A stretch of DNA of 64,000 nucleotides from Ignavibacteria bacterium (lineage in GTDB: Bacteria > Bacteroidota > Ignavibacteria > SZUA-365). The stretch spans positions 248,001 to 312,000 of the forward strand of contig JADKJW010000031.1 of the NCBI GenBank assembly GCA_016720835.1. Reading direction: 5' to 3'. A model generated the notes under the pieces. That model worked only from the letters and a program-made list of their open reading frames with translations. It did not search any database and was not told the origin of the DNA. Positions 45,649-54,562 of this stretch are shown here, in pieces. Each line of letters begins with the position of its first letter. Position 1 is the first letter of the stretch. Both the position numbers and the translations under genes were made by a program.

Positions 45649-46317
45649 AGATGTTTGGATTCGGGGCGGTGCCATCTTCGTAACGTAGATCACGAGACAC
45701 CAATACACACTGCTGCTCTGTATCCAGCGATATTCTCATTCCGCGCTCCAACTCCAGGTGTTATTCTCAAAAAATCGAATTGTTGAGAATAGTGACTGGC
45801 GCTATTCTTGGAATCGAGAAATTCGCAAACGATGCCGAGCATTATTTTCCTGAGCTGCTCAAGATCACGCCTGCTTGCACACGGTTGAAATCGTGCCTGT
45901 ATTGCGGCGAAGATTCGTTTTTTTTCCTTGCTCGTGGGAACGAATTGCGTTTCGTACGCGTTTGACCTGACACAACAAAGTACTTGCCGCCGGTGATACG
46001 GCGGTGATCAGTCAACGTGATTCTTGGTGCGGGTCAAACTCAACCACGGACGCACGTTCATGTTCATATTTTCCATAAAGGATTCTCCTGTGAAGCGGTG
46101 TACAACAGCGGCATCCTGGGGTTGTTCGGAGTGGGCTGGGAAACGACGGTGCTCGTGGACAACGAACTGGCCGCGCGCTTCAAACTGTAATCCGCGCGGG
46201 AGGATCACATGACCACCACAGACATGACGGCGGCGGGACGCGCGCCGATGACTTCCTTGAGGAAGACCGCGGCAGTCCCGATGCTCATGTACTGCAACAT
46301 CCACGTCGGCTTCCATC
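45649..46317. other. Intergenic region without a supportable gene
   Basis: This 669-base space contains an inverted repeat near 45762-45790 (TTATTCTCAA and TTGAGAATAG) but no gene with family likeness. Just before 46318, a short frame from ATG 46209 contains TSLRKTAAV, which resembles the first residues of DUF4386 proteins but then loses the pattern. It may be a lost 5' end. Another short frame ends WETTVLVDNELAARFKL before a stop near 46188; I cannot place it. Confidence 0.5.
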
Positions 46318-46827
46318 ATGCTCATTAACGCGACGACCATACTTGGCGCAATTGCCATGGGCATCGGCGCATCGGTGATCATGGATCTCTGGAACCTGTT
46401 CCTGAAGCGCGCGTTCGGCATTCCCTCGCTCAACTACTGTCTGCTCGGACGCTGGCTTCTGCACATGCCGGAGAACACGTTCAGGCATGCGAACATCGGC
46501 GCCGCGGCGCAGAAACCCTTCGAGTGTCCGGTCGGGTGGATGGCGCATTACAGTATCGGGGTCGTCTTCGCGGTGGGATTCGTAGCGCTGACAGCGGGCG
46601 GTGCGCTTGCACGGCCCGCCCTGCTGCCGGCGCTGCTGTACGGTCTGGCCACCGTGGTGTTTCCGTTCTTCATCATGCAGCCGTCGCTGGGCCTTGGTAT
46701 CGCCTCATCCAAAGCGGCGAAACCTCAACAGGCCAGGCTGAAGAGCCTTGCGACGCATACCGTCTTCGGACTGGGACTGTACGCATGCGCGCTGTTGGTG
46801 AACGCGGTGTTGCATTTTCAGGGTTGA
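46318..46827 (+). CDS. DUF2938 family membrane protein
   Basis: This 169-residue integral membrane protein matches the DUF2938 pattern: first helix with GIGASVIMDLWNLFLKRAFG, then GRWLLHMPENTFRHANI, and CPVGWMAHYSIGVVFAVGF with conserved His/Tyr/Gly, then LYGLATVVFPFFIMQPSLGLG and a last helix. Four to five helices span the inner membrane. The function of the family is unknown. It is followed 88 bases later by a DUF4386 gene in the same direction. Confidence 0.88.
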   Translation: MLINATTILGAIAMGIGASVIMDLWNLFLKRAFGIPSLNYCLLGRWLLHMPENTFRHANIGAAAQKPFECPVGWMAHYSIGVVFAVGFVALTAGGALARPALLPALLYGLATVVFPFFIMQPSLGLGIASSKAAKPQQARLKSLATHTVFGLGLYACALLVNAVLHFQG

Positions 46828-46915
46828 AGGCCTGAGTGCACAGCGCATTATGCTGACGGATCGTCGGGGCGATGGCCACCTGGCTACTATCCAACATTAA
46901 ACAAGAAGGGAGACC

Positions 46916-47578
46916 ATGAATACATACAGAACGACCGCGCGCATTGTGGGGGTGCTGTTCCTCGCCGGGATGTTTGCCGGCGTGGGCGGAAACATCCTCA
47001 TCCAATCCATTCTCTCAGCGCCGGAGGGCTTGCGCGCGGTGTCCGCGAACACGATGGGCGTGGCGATAGGCGCGGTGTTGCTGCTGCTGACCGTCGCCGG
47101 CGACGTCGCGCACGGGTTTCTCCTGTTCCCGCTTCTGCGGAAGCACAGCGAGAGCATGGCGTTGGGGTACTTCGGATTCAGGATCGTCGACGGCGTGTTT
47201 CTCGGCATCCAGGTGCTCTTCGTGCTGCTGCAGATCCCGCTCGCCGGTCAGTACCTGAACGCGGGAGTCGCCGAGATGCCGCGCCTTCAAGGGCTGAGCG
47301 CGTTGTTCATTCAGGTGAACCTCCAGGCCTATCACATCGCGATGTTCACGCTCGGGATTGCCGGTGTGATGCTGTGCGTGATGTTCTACAGGACGAGATT
47401 GCTTCCGCGCTTTCTGTCCGTCTGGGGCATCGTCGGGTACGCCACCATTTTGTGCGGGTCCGTCATGGAAGTCATGGGCTTCGCGCTGCACTCGCTCGAT
47501 ACCATTCCGGGCGGCTTGTGGGAGCTGTTCATCGGGGTGTGGCTGATTGTGAAGGGATTCAATGTGAAGGTTGAATGA
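46916..47578 (+). CDS. DUF4386 family membrane protein
   Basis: This is a 220-residue six-helix protein of the DUF4386 family: the N-terminal TARIVGVLFLAGMFAGVGGN is the family start, followed by VLLLLTVAGDVAHGFLLFPLLRK and FGFRIVDGVFLGIQVLFVLL. AAGAAGGGAG lies just before the start codon. The role is unknown. The last residues (NVKVE and the stop) lie at the edge of a heptad patch. It is a distant paralogue of 27893-28609. Confidence 0.85.
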   Translation: MNTYRTTARIVGVLFLAGMFAGVGGNILIQSILSAPEGLRAVSANTMGVAIGAVLLLLTVAGDVAHGFLLFPLLRKHSESMALGYFGFRIVDGVFLGIQVLFVLLQIPLAGQYLNAGVAEMPRLQGLSALFIQVNLQAYHIAMFTLGIAGVMLCVMFYRTRLLPRFLSVWGIVGYATILCGSVMEVMGFALHSLDTIPGGLWELFIGVWLIVKGFNVKVE

Positions 47579-47626
47579 TGAAGGATGAATGATGAAGGGT
47601 GAAGGTGGAAGGGTGAAGGGTGAAGA
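47571..47626. repeat. Heptad patch grading from ATGAANN to GGGTGAA
   Basis: Units pass from ATGATGA/AGGATGA types to GGGTGAA, GGTGGAA, GGGTGAA, GGGTGAA with a constant 7-base step, showing that the patch types can occur within one array. Confidence 0.65.
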
Positions 47627-47737
47627 CGGATTTCCGGCCTTGCGCGGAACAAATGCGACAAGTACTTTGGCGTTGCGATCAGGTACTTCTCCAGTCTCAT
47701 CAGGATCGACCGGTCAACATCAGAGCGATAACGACAC

Positions 47738-47974
47738 ATGCCCACGATATTGAATTCGGGTCCGTATCGACTTTTCTTCTATGCGAGCGACCGCAATGAG
47801 CCACCGCATGTACATGTTGAGCGTGAAGACAAGACCGCAAAATTCTGGCTGAATCCTGTTCGTATCCAAGGCAGCGGTGGTTTCAACCGCATCGAGATAG
47901 CAAGAATCGAGAATATCATACGTGACAATAAAATCGAGCTCATAGAGGCATGGAATGAGTATTTTGGCAATTGA
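47738..47974 (+). CDS. DUF4160 domain protein
   Basis: This 78-residue protein matches DUF4160 over its whole length (MPTILNSGPYRLFFYASDRN, then EPPHVHVERED, then AKFWLNPVRIQGSGGF). The PPHVHV motif is the family signature. DUF4160 genes are very often followed by DUF2442 genes, as here with a 20-base overlap, and the pair is widely regarded as a toxin-antitoxin-like module, although which partner is toxic is not something the sequence shows. Confidence 0.9.
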   Translation: MPTILNSGPYRLFFYASDRNEPPHVHVEREDKTAKFWLNPVRIQGSGGFNRIEIARIENIIRDNKIELIEAWNEYFGN

Positions 47975-48289
47975 GATTGAGATTCCTTTCGCAGAAAACG
48001 TCACCATCTCGAGCGACACGCTGAGTGTGGACTTGAGCGATGGGCGTAGTATTTCGGTTCCACTTGCATGGTTCCCACGCCTGTCGCATGGATCCCCAAC
48101 GGAGCGAAAAAGATGGCGATTTATCGGACGCGGAATCGGGATTCATTGGGAAGAACTTGACGAAGACATCAGCGTCGAAGGACTATTGGCTGGAGGCCTT
48201 CCGGCGAGAGTCAGTCCTCGTTCAGCAAATGGCTCGACAAACGAACGTCGCAGCCGAAATCACGTTCGAGCAGAAAGCGCAACGCCTGA
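47955..48289 (+). CDS. DUF2442 domain protein, one frameshift near its end
   Basis: The partner of the DUF4160 gene overlaps it by 20 bases. The core is clear: TISSDTLSVDLSDGRSISVP, then LAWFPRLSHGSPTERKRWRF, then GIHWEELDEDISVEGLLAG. After this the annotated frame becomes non-family. One missing base at about 48192-48197 (GGAGG for GGAAGG) restores GLLAGRPSGESQSSFSKWLDKR, the usual DUF2442 end, and a stop at 48289. The uncorrected frame would run to 48380. DUF2442 is thought to be the antitoxin or DNA-binding half of the pair. Confidence 0.82.
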
Positions 48290-48372
48290 TGGGCGAGTGG
48301 AGCCGGCTCTCCCGCGCTTCGCTTCGGAGGAAGTCTCACGCACCATTTCTTCATTGCACAAGGTGAAACTGC

Positions 48373-48651
48373 ATGACTGAACAAGTGGGCGGAACGAAGA
48401 CGGCCGATTCGATGTGGCGCTGGTGGCCGTGCTTCATCGGCGGATGCTGCGGGCCGATACTCGCGCATTTGCTTTCCAGGTGGGCGCCTGCCTACGTAGC
48501 AATGGGGATCGCATTCTTCGTGATGTGGTTCGTCGTGGGCCTGCTGTTCACGTTTTCGCCGCCAAGCCGAACCTGGAACCTCGTCCGGTGGTTGAGCTTC
48601 GGAGCGATGGGGGCAGTCGTCGCTGGAGCGGTGGCGCTCGCCATTCTGTAA
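48373..48651 (+). CDS. Small membrane protein of unknown function
   Basis: This 92-residue protein has a tryptophan/cysteine-rich start (MWRWWPCFIGGCCGPILAHL) and three hydrophobic segments (VAMGIAFFVMWFVVGLLFTF; WLSFGAMGAVVAGAVALAIL). There is no recognised family and no clear ribosome site. It stands between the DUF2442 and AHSA1 genes in the same direction. Confidence 0.5.
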   Translation: MTEQVGGTKTADSMWRWWPCFIGGCCGPILAHLLSRWAPAYVAMGIAFFVMWFVVGLLFTFSPPSRTWNLVRWLSFGAMGAVVAGAVALAIL

Positions 48652-48801
48652 GAAGGCTGCAAAGACGAAGGCGTCGGCTGAGAGGGAGGGTCGGCCGATG
48701 CGCGGGTCCGATTGAGACTGACTGGAAGGCGCTCCACTTGGAACGAAAACCGGGTACGGCATTGTTGTTCCTGTCCATCCCCAGCAACAGGAGAACAGCT
48801 C

Positions 48802-49248
48802 ATGCCGACAGGAACCGTCCGCCTTCACCGGGTGCTTCGCGCAGAGCCGGAGCGCGTGTACCGCGCATTTCTGGAACCCGCCGCCATTGTCAGGTGGATT
48901 CCGCCCTACGGCTTCACATGCACCGTGCATCACATGGATGTGAAGGTGGGCGGCACGTTCAAGATGTCCTTCACGAATTTCGGCACGGGAAACGGGAATT
49001 CCTTCGGCGGTGTGTACAATGAACTCGTGCCCAACGAGCTGCTGCGCTACACGGACAAGTTCGACGACCCCAACCTGCCGGGAGAAATGGCGGTGACCGT
49101 GCGTCTGACCGCCGTGTCCTGCGGCACGGAGCTGAGCATCGTGCAGGAGGGCATCCCCGACGTCATTCCGCTCGAGATGTGCTATCTCGGCTGGCAGGAG
49201 TCGCTCGAGCAGCTCGCGAAGCTCGTGGAGCCGGTGATTCCGGATTGA
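48802..49248 (+). CDS. SRPBCC/AHSA1-family protein
   Basis: This 148-residue protein starts at the ATG of MPTGTVRLHRVLRAEPERVY. The START/Bet v1-like fold of the AHSA1 family is shown by RVYRAFLEPAAIVRWIPPYG, VGGTFKMSFTNFGTG, ELLRYTDKFDDPNLPGEMAV and the C-terminal helix YLGWQESLEQLAKLVEP. Such small soluble proteins bind hydrophobic ligands or act as stress-related regulators; the ligand is unknown. CAGGAGAAC precedes the start. Confidence 0.88.
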   Translation: MPTGTVRLHRVLRAEPERVYRAFLEPAAIVRWIPPYGFTCTVHHMDVKVGGTFKMSFTNFGTGNGNSFGGVYNELVPNELLRYTDKFDDPNLPGEMAVTVRLTAVSCGTELSIVQEGIPDVIPLEMCYLGWQESLEQLAKLVEPVIPD

Positions 49249-49305
49249 GGCACGGGAACGCTTCGCGGCAACTACCGCGTCGATTCCAAACAGAAAGGAA
49301 GAACC

Positions 49306-49872
49306 ATGAGCATCGCCACGAAGACGTTGTCGCGCGAACAGCGAGAGGACCTGCTTGAAACCTTGCGGGTTCGTTTCGAGAAACACATGCATCGGCACAA
49401 GGGCCTTGTCTGGGCTGACGTGCAGGCGCGGTTGGAGGCGCATCCCGGAAAACTCCGGTCGCTGCATGCGATGGAGAGCAGCGGCGGCGAGCCGGATGTG
49501 GTCGGCCGTGACGAAAAAACGGACGAGATCATCTTTTTCGATTGCGCCGCGGAAAGTCCCAAAGGCCGCAGAAGCGTCTGCTACGATCGCGAGGCGCTGG
49601 ATGCGAGGAAGGAACACAAGCCTGCCGACAGCGCCATGGGCATGGCAGCCAGCATGGGCATCGAACTGTTGACGGAGGAGCAGTATCGCGATCTCCAGAA
49701 ACTGGGGACCTTCGATGCCAAAACCTCGAGCTGGATACACACGCCACCCGATATCAGAAAGCGCGGCGGCGCCATCTTTGCCGATTTACGCTACGGCACC
49801 GTGTTCGTATACCACAACGGCGCTGAATCGTACTATGCCGCGAGAGGATTTCGGGGCGTACTGAGGGTGTAA
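49306..49872 (+). CDS. DUF4256 family protein
   Basis: This 188-residue soluble protein matches DUF4256 along its length: LLETLRVRFEKHMHRHKGLVW, MESSGGEPDVVGRDEKTDEI, FFDCAAESPKGRRSVCYDRE and the C-terminal DIRKRGGAIFADLRYGTVFV. AAAGGAAG precedes the ATG. The activity is unknown; the strict conservation of acidic and cysteine residues suggests an enzyme. Confidence 0.9.
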   Translation: MSIATKTLSREQREDLLETLRVRFEKHMHRHKGLVWADVQARLEAHPGKLRSLHAMESSGGEPDVVGRDEKTDEIIFFDCAAESPKGRRSVCYDREALDARKEHKPADSAMGMAASMGIELLTEEQYRDLQKLGTFDAKTSSWIHTPPDIRKRGGAIFADLRYGTVFVYHNGAESYYAARGFRGVLRV

Positions 49873-50257
49873 GCGATCAGGAAGGAGGGAGTGGGGAGTA
49901 GGGAGTAGGGAGAAAAAAGCGAAACCCGAGTGGGGCCCGCCTGCGCTTCGCGACTCACACCGCTCTGTGGAACTTCGCTGGACTGGTTGCTCAGCTTCGG
50001 CGGGCAGGCGAGCGTCCCGCTTGCCGATTCCTATCTGAACAAACCCGCCATGAAGCTGCCAGTCCGCCGCATCGCCAATGTTGACAGGCATGGGGAAAAA
50101 ATTTTCCACCTCCGGGAACCAATTACCCCAAAAGTGGGGTTGAATTTGATGCTTTTATGGAATTGGAAGCCTCACCCGGGGCGACCCTCACTTCCGGCAG
50201 CACCCCGATTCAACATTCCTCGGAGTGCGGGTACGGAGCCTCGACGTGCCACACGCT
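49873..50257. other. Intergenic region with heptad patch and small hairpin
   Basis: It contains a heptad patch GGGAGTG, GGGAGTA, GGGAGTA, GGGAGAA (49887-49914) and a compact inverted repeat ACCCCA-AAAG-TGGGGT (50125-50140). A TTGACA at 50081 has no matching -10. No gene is supported. The promoter for the respiratory cluster should lie here, but I cannot point to it. Confidence 0.55.
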
Positions 50258-50827
50258 ATGAATACCCCTGTTTTGCATAGATTTCGCGCCCTCGTCGGTG
50301 TTGCCGGCGTCACTCGCCTGTACGCGGTCCTGCTGCTGCCGGCGCTCGTGATGGCCGGTTGTTACGGTTTCACGAACGACAGCGAGCCGCCCGAATGGAC
50401 GCCCGATCCGAGAGATGCCGTGCAGGATGCGGGCTCGGGTCTCGCGACCAAGGGTGGACCGGGCGCAGTGGTGTTCAATCAGAAGTGCGCCGTGTGTCAC
50501 CAGATGACCGGCAAGGGCATCCCCGGCGTGTATCCCACGCTCGAGGGTTCCGCCTTCGCAACGGGCGATCCAAAGATTCCCGTGCGCATCGTGCTGCACG
50601 GTTTCCAGGGTCCCATTGTCCGCAACGGCCAGAGCATCAACGGTGTGATGCAGCCGTGGCAGAACGAACTCGACGATCAGCAGGTCGCCGACGTGCTGAC
50701 CTACATTCGTTCGAGCTGGGGCAACACCGCCCCGGCAGTTGACGCCGCAACCGTGAAGCAGATCCGCGAAGAGACGAAGAACAAGGCGGGCGCGTTCACG
50801 GAAGCCGAATTGAAGTCTCTGAAGTAA
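50258..50827 (+). CDS. Lipid-anchored monoheme cytochrome c
   Basis: This 189-residue protein starts at the ATG of MNTPVLHRFRALVG. A lipoprotein signal ends in MAGC; the heme site CAVCH (about residue 80) is in a class I cytochrome c domain (GAVVFNQKCAVCHQMTGKGI), with a later methionine ligand candidate in GVMQPWQNELDD. It is exported and lipid-anchored on the outside of the inner membrane, or in the outer membrane. It precedes coxB by 95 bases and is a likely electron carrier between Alternative Complex III and the oxidase. Confidence 0.9.
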   Translation: MNTPVLHRFRALVGVAGVTRLYAVLLLPALVMAGCYGFTNDSEPPEWTPDPRDAVQDAGSGLATKGGPGAVVFNQKCAVCHQMTGKGIPGVYPTLEGSAFATGDPKIPVRIVLHGFQGPIVRNGQSINGVMQPWQNELDDQQVADVLTYIRSSWGNTAPAVDAATVKQIREETKNKAGAFTEAELKSLK

Positions 50828-50922
50828 GCATCCCCCCGTTTCTTTTCGCATAGAACGTACCTGGCGACGGAGTCCCTTCCGCGCCCCGTGCATCCCGTTT
50901 TTCCACCCGAGGATCAGCATCC

Positions 50923-51729
50923 ATGCTCACCTGGCTGCCGGAAAATATTTCCACGTTCGGCAATGGCGTCGATCATCTTTTCAGCCTGATCTACTACATC
51001 ACGCTCGCCATCTTCGTGCTGGTCAATGCGGTGTACGTCGTGTTCATCATCCGCTACCGGCGGCGCAGGAAGAGCGACAAGGCGTTCCATTACCACGGCA
51101 ACAACACGCTGGAACTGGCGTGGACCGCGCTGCCCTTCGCGCTCTTCGCCTTCCTCGCCTTTTACAGCGACGGCATCTGGCGCGACATCAAGTACTCGAC
51201 GCACGCGCCGAATCCCGACTACATCGTGGAAGTGATGGGGCAGACGTACATGTGGCATGTGCGTTACCCGGGTTCTGACGGCGTGCTGGGGCATCGCGAT
51301 CCGGCGCTCGTCGCGGCCACGAATCCCTTCGGCATCGATCCGGCGGACCCGAACGGCACGGACGACTACGTGGCCATCAACCAGATGCATTTCCCGATCA
51401 ACAAGAACGTGCTCGTGCGCCTCTCGTCCATGGACGTGATACACAGCTTCTTCGTGCCGAACCTCCGCATCAAGCAGGACGCCGTGCCCGGTCAGTGGGT
51501 GGACGTCTGGTTCAACGGCCGCAAGACCGGCGAGTACGAAATCGCCTGCGCGGAACTGTGCGGCAGCGGCCACTACCTCATGCGCGGCGTGATGACGTTC
51601 CAGGGGCAGACGGATTTCGACGCCTGGATCGATCAGCAGTATCTGAACGCGGCCAATGCCGCGGCGCAGAAGACCGCGCAGGCGCTTCCGGCGTCCGCGC
51701 CTTCCCCCACGACACCTTCTCATCCGTGA
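50923..51729 (+). CDS. coxB: Cytochrome c oxidase subunit II
   Basis: This 268-residue subunit has two N-terminal transmembrane helices (SLIYYITLAIFVLVNAVYVVF; LELAWTALPFALFAFLAFY) and a cupredoxin domain that holds the binuclear CuA centre. The CuA ligands are visible in CAELCGSGHYLM (two cysteines, histidine and methionine), with a further histidine in DVIHSFFVP. CuA receives electrons from cytochrome c. There is no C-terminal heme-binding motif, so the cytochrome c domain of classical caa3 subunit II is absent and separate cytochromes must serve. coxA starts 5 bases downstream. Confidence 0.96.
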   Translation: MLTWLPENISTFGNGVDHLFSLIYYITLAIFVLVNAVYVVFIIRYRRRRKSDKAFHYHGNNTLELAWTALPFALFAFLAFYSDGIWRDIKYSTHAPNPDYIVEVMGQTYMWHVRYPGSDGVLGHRDPALVAATNPFGIDPADPNGTDDYVAINQMHFPINKNVLVRLSSMDVIHSFFVPNLRIKQDAVPGQWVDVWFNGRKTGEYEIACAELCGSGHYLMRGVMTFQGQTDFDAWIDQQYLNAANAAAQKTAQALPASAPSPTTPSHP

Positions 51730-51734
51730 GTCAT

Positions 51735-53570
51735 ATGGACGCTGCACTTCCGCATTCGCATTCCGGCGCTTCGGAGCACGCGCACCGCGCGTCCTTCGTC
51801 CGCACCTACATCTTCTCGACCGATCACAAGATGATCGCGAAGCAGTTCATGGTGACGGCGCTGGTCTTCCTGTTCATCGGCGGGGCGTTCGCGCTCTTCA
51901 TCCGCTGGCAGCTCGCCTATCCCGGCACGGGCATCCCGCTCATCGGCCATCTGCTGCCCGACACCTGGGTGAATCCCGACGGCGCCATCATTCCGGCGTT
52001 CTACACGCAGTTGCTGACCATGCACGGCACCATCATGATCTTCGCCGTCATCATCCCGCTGCTGGTGGGCATGATCGGGAACTTCTGCATTCCGCTGATG
52101 ATCGGCGCCGACGACATGGCCTTCCCGACGATCAACATGATTTCCTTCTGGATGTTCCCGGTGGCGGGCGCCATCATGATGGCCGGCTTCTGGGTGGAGG
52201 GCGGCACCGCCGCCGCGGGGTGGACCGGCTATCCGCCGCTGAGCGCCATCGCGAGCACGGGGCAGACGTTGTGGATCGTCGGCCTCTTCATCGTCGGGTT
52301 CTCCTCCATTCTCGGCGGCCTCAACTACATCACCACCATCCTGAACATGCGCGCGCCGGGCATGACCTTCTTCCGCATGCCGATGACCGTGTGGGCCGTG
52401 TTCATCACCGCCATCATCATCATCATCGGCACGCCCGTGCTGGCCGCGGCGCTCTCGATGCTGTTCATGGACAACTTCGTGCACACGAGCTTCTTCACGC
52501 CCGCGCATCTCGTGGTACCCGCAAAGGACATGCATCTGACGGCGGGCGGCGGGCAGCCCCTGCTGTGGCAGCATCTGTTCTGGTTCTACTCGCATCCCGC
52601 CGTGTACATCATGATCCTGCCGGGCATGGGCGTGGTGTCGGACGTGCTCGCCACGTTCTCGCGCAAGCCGCTGTTCGGCTACAAGGCGATGATCTTCGCC
52701 ATCCTCGCGATCAGCTTCCTCGGCATCATCGTGTGGGGGCATCACATGTTTCAGTCCGGCATGAACCCCATGCTGGGCACCACCTTCATGGTTGCGACCA
52801 TGGTGATCGCCGTCCCCTCGGCCATCAAGACCTTCAACTGGCTCGGCACCATGTGGCGCGGGCAGCTGGACTTCACGACGCCGATGCTGAACGCGACGGC
52901 CTTCGTGTCGATGTTCGTCATCGGAGGCCTGAGCGGCATCTTCATGGCCTCGACGCCGGTGGACGTGTACATCCACGACACGTACTTCATCGTCGGGCAC
53001 ATTCACTACGTGCTCTTCGGCGGCAGTCTCTTCGCGATCTTCGCGGGACTCACGTACTGGTGGCCGAAGATGACGGGGAAGATGATGAGCGAGACGCTCG
53101 GCAAGTGGCATTTCTGGGTCACCTTCATCTCCTTCAACGGCACGTTTTTCCCGATGCACATTCTGGGCGTCGGCGGCATGATGCGGCGCATTTACGATCC
53201 GACCGTGTATGATTTTCTGAAGCCGTTTCAGCCGATGAACGAGTTCATCACCATCAACGCCATGATTCTCGGCTTCGCGCAGTTCATCCTCGTCGCGGCG
53301 CTGATACACAGCATTCGCAAGGGCAAGCCCGCGAAGCGCAATCCCTGGCGCGCGAACAGCCTCGAGTGGGAGGCGCCCTCGCCGCCGCCGCACGGGAACT
53401 TCGACCACCCCCTGCAGGTGTACCGCGGACCGTACGAATTCAGTTCTCCGGAATCCGTGCGCGATTTCCTGCCGCAGACCACACCGCCCGAGGACGTGAA
53501 GCGCCACATGGCCGAGCATCTCGAACGCTTGAAGACCGCGGAAGCGCCGCAGTCCGACTCCACGCATTGA
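51735..53570 (+). CDS. coxA: Cytochrome c oxidase subunit I (A2-type)
   Basis: This 611-residue heme-copper oxidase subunit I, with about 12 helices, holds heme a, heme a3 and CuB. It starts at the ATG of MDAALPHSHSG. In helix VI the sequence is FYSHPAVYIMILPGMG. The tyrosine-serine pair before HP and alanine in place of the usual D-channel glutamate (GHPEVY) are the mark of A2-type oxidases such as those of Rhodothermus and Thermus caa3. The CuB histidines (WGHHMF) and heme ligands (THYF-like HDTYFIVGHIHYV) are present. A cytoplasmic C-terminal tail of about 90 residues is specific to this group. It reduces oxygen and pumps protons. Confidence 0.96.
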   Translation: MDAALPHSHSGASEHAHRASFVRTYIFSTDHKMIAKQFMVTALVFLFIGGAFALFIRWQLAYPGTGIPLIGHLLPDTWVNPDGAIIPAFYTQLLTMHGTIMIFAVIIPLLVGMIGNFCIPLMIGADDMAFPTINMISFWMFPVAGAIMMAGFWVEGGTAAAGWTGYPPLSAIASTGQTLWIVGLFIVGFSSILGGLNYITTILNMRAPGMTFFRMPMTVWAVFITAIIIIIGTPVLAAALSMLFMDNFVHTSFFTPAHLVVPAKDMHLTAGGGQPLLWQHLFWFYSHPAVYIMILPGMGVVSDVLATFSRKPLFGYKAMIFAILAISFLGIIVWGHHMFQSGMNPMLGTTFMVATMVIAVPSAIKTFNWLGTMWRGQLDFTTPMLNATAFVSMFVIGGLSGIFMASTPVDVYIHDTYFIVGHIHYVLFGGSLFAIFAGLTYWWPKMTGKMMSETLGKWHFWVTFISFNGTFFPMHILGVGGMMRRIYDPTVYDFLKPFQPMNEFITINAMILGFAQFILVAALIHSIRKGKPAKRNPWRANSLEWEAPSPPPHGNFDHPLQVYRGPYEFSSPESVRDFLPQTTPPEDVKRHMAEHLERLKTAEAPQSDSTH

Positions 53571-53584
53571 CCTCACCCAACGCA

Positions 53585-54562
53585 ATGGACCGCAGTTTCA
53601 CCGCGAAACATCTCTGGCTTTTCCGCGCGAGCATGGTTCTCGCGGTCGGCACCGTGCTGCTGATCGCCAAGGGCGGACTCGTGCACAGCGCGGGCGCGGG
53701 CCTCTCCGTGCCCGACTGGCCGAACACGTACGGGCAGAACATGTTCACCTTTCCGCTCGAGAAGTGGACGGGCGGCATCTTCTACGAGCATTTCCACCGC
53801 CTGATCGCCTCGGGCATCGGCGTGATCACCATCGTCGTCGCGGTGTGGGTCTGGCTCGTCGATCGCCGCCGCTGGCTGAAGACCCTGGCCGCGGTGGCTC
53901 TCGGTTCCGTCATCGTACAGGGCGTGCTTGGCGGGTTGACCGTGCTGATGCAGCTTCCGCCGGCGGTATCCATCGCCCACGCGCTGCTTGCGCAGACCTT
54001 CCTGCTGATGACCGTCACGATCGCCGCGGCCACATCGCGCGCCTGGGTCACCGGTGGCGACGCCGCTCCCGTACCCGTCGAATCGCGGCTGCGCACGCTG
54101 CTCGCGTCGGCCGTGGTGATGACGTTCGCGCAGATCGTGCTCGGGGCGGTGACGCGGCACACGTACAGCGCGCCCGCGATTCCGGATTTCCCGCTGTCCA
54201 ACGGCGCGATCATTCCCGACTTCACGAGCTTCCACGTCGCGATCCATTTCGCGCATCGCGTCGGCGCCGTGATCACGTCGGTTCTGATCATCAGCGCGGG
54301 GGTGACGGTGTTGCGGTCGAAGCAATTCGCGCGCCTGAAACAGCCCGCGATCTGGATGATGCTGATGGTGCTCGTGCAGTTCACGCTGGGCGCGACGGTG
54401 ATCTGGACGCGTCAGGCCATCCTGCCGAACACGCTGCATGTGGCCTTCGGAGCGCTGACCTTCGCGACGGTGTTTCTGACCTTTTTGCGCGCCGCGCGCT
54501 GGTACCGGTTCCGCGAGGCCGCGGAAGTCCGGACCGCGACGGCGCGGGAGGCGCGGGCCTGA
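53585..54562 (+). CDS. ctaA: Heme A synthase (COX15/CtaA)
   Basis: This 325-residue membrane protein with about eight helices starts at the ATG of MDRSFTAKHLWLFRAS. It oxidises the C8 methyl of heme O to give heme A for the a-type oxidase. Family features include GGLVHSAGAGLSVPDWPNTYG near the N-terminus and histidine pairs in the helices (FYEHFHRLIASG; VSIAHALLAQTF; AIHFAHRVGAVI; NTLHVAFGAL) that bind heme. It follows coxA by 14 bases, and its stop overlaps the start of ctaB (TGATG), so the four genes are one transcript. Confidence 0.93.
   Translation: MDRSFTAKHLWLFRASMVLAVGTVLLIAKGGLVHSAGAGLSVPDWPNTYGQNMFTFPLEKWTGGIFYEHFHRLIASGIGVITIVVAVWVWLVDRRRWLKTLAAVALGSVIVQGVLGGLTVLMQLPPAVSIAHALLAQTFLLMTVTIAAATSRAWVTGGDAAPVPVESRLRTLLASAVVMTFAQIVLGAVTRHTYSAPAIPDFPLSNGAIIPDFTSFHVAIHFAHRVGAVITSVLIISAGVTVLRSKQFARLKQPAIWMMLMVLVQFTLGATVIWTRQAILPNTLHVAFGALTFATVFLTFLRAARWYRFREAAEVRTATAREARA

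Noticed and set aside
45780..45965. A 61-codon frame in the 45.6-46.3 kb gap
   Set aside because: No family likeness and no ribosome site; it starts inside an inverted repeat. Kept as unannotated intergenic sequence.
50081..50109. Promoter of the respiratory cluster at TTGACA 50081
   Set aside because: The expected -10 position reads TTCCAC, which does not fit the TANNTT form seen at the other promoters.
51720..53585. A 621-codon minus-strand frame opposite coxA
   Set aside because: Asp/His/Glu/Arg-rich shadow of a membrane protein gene, with no recognisable fold; coxA is unambiguous.
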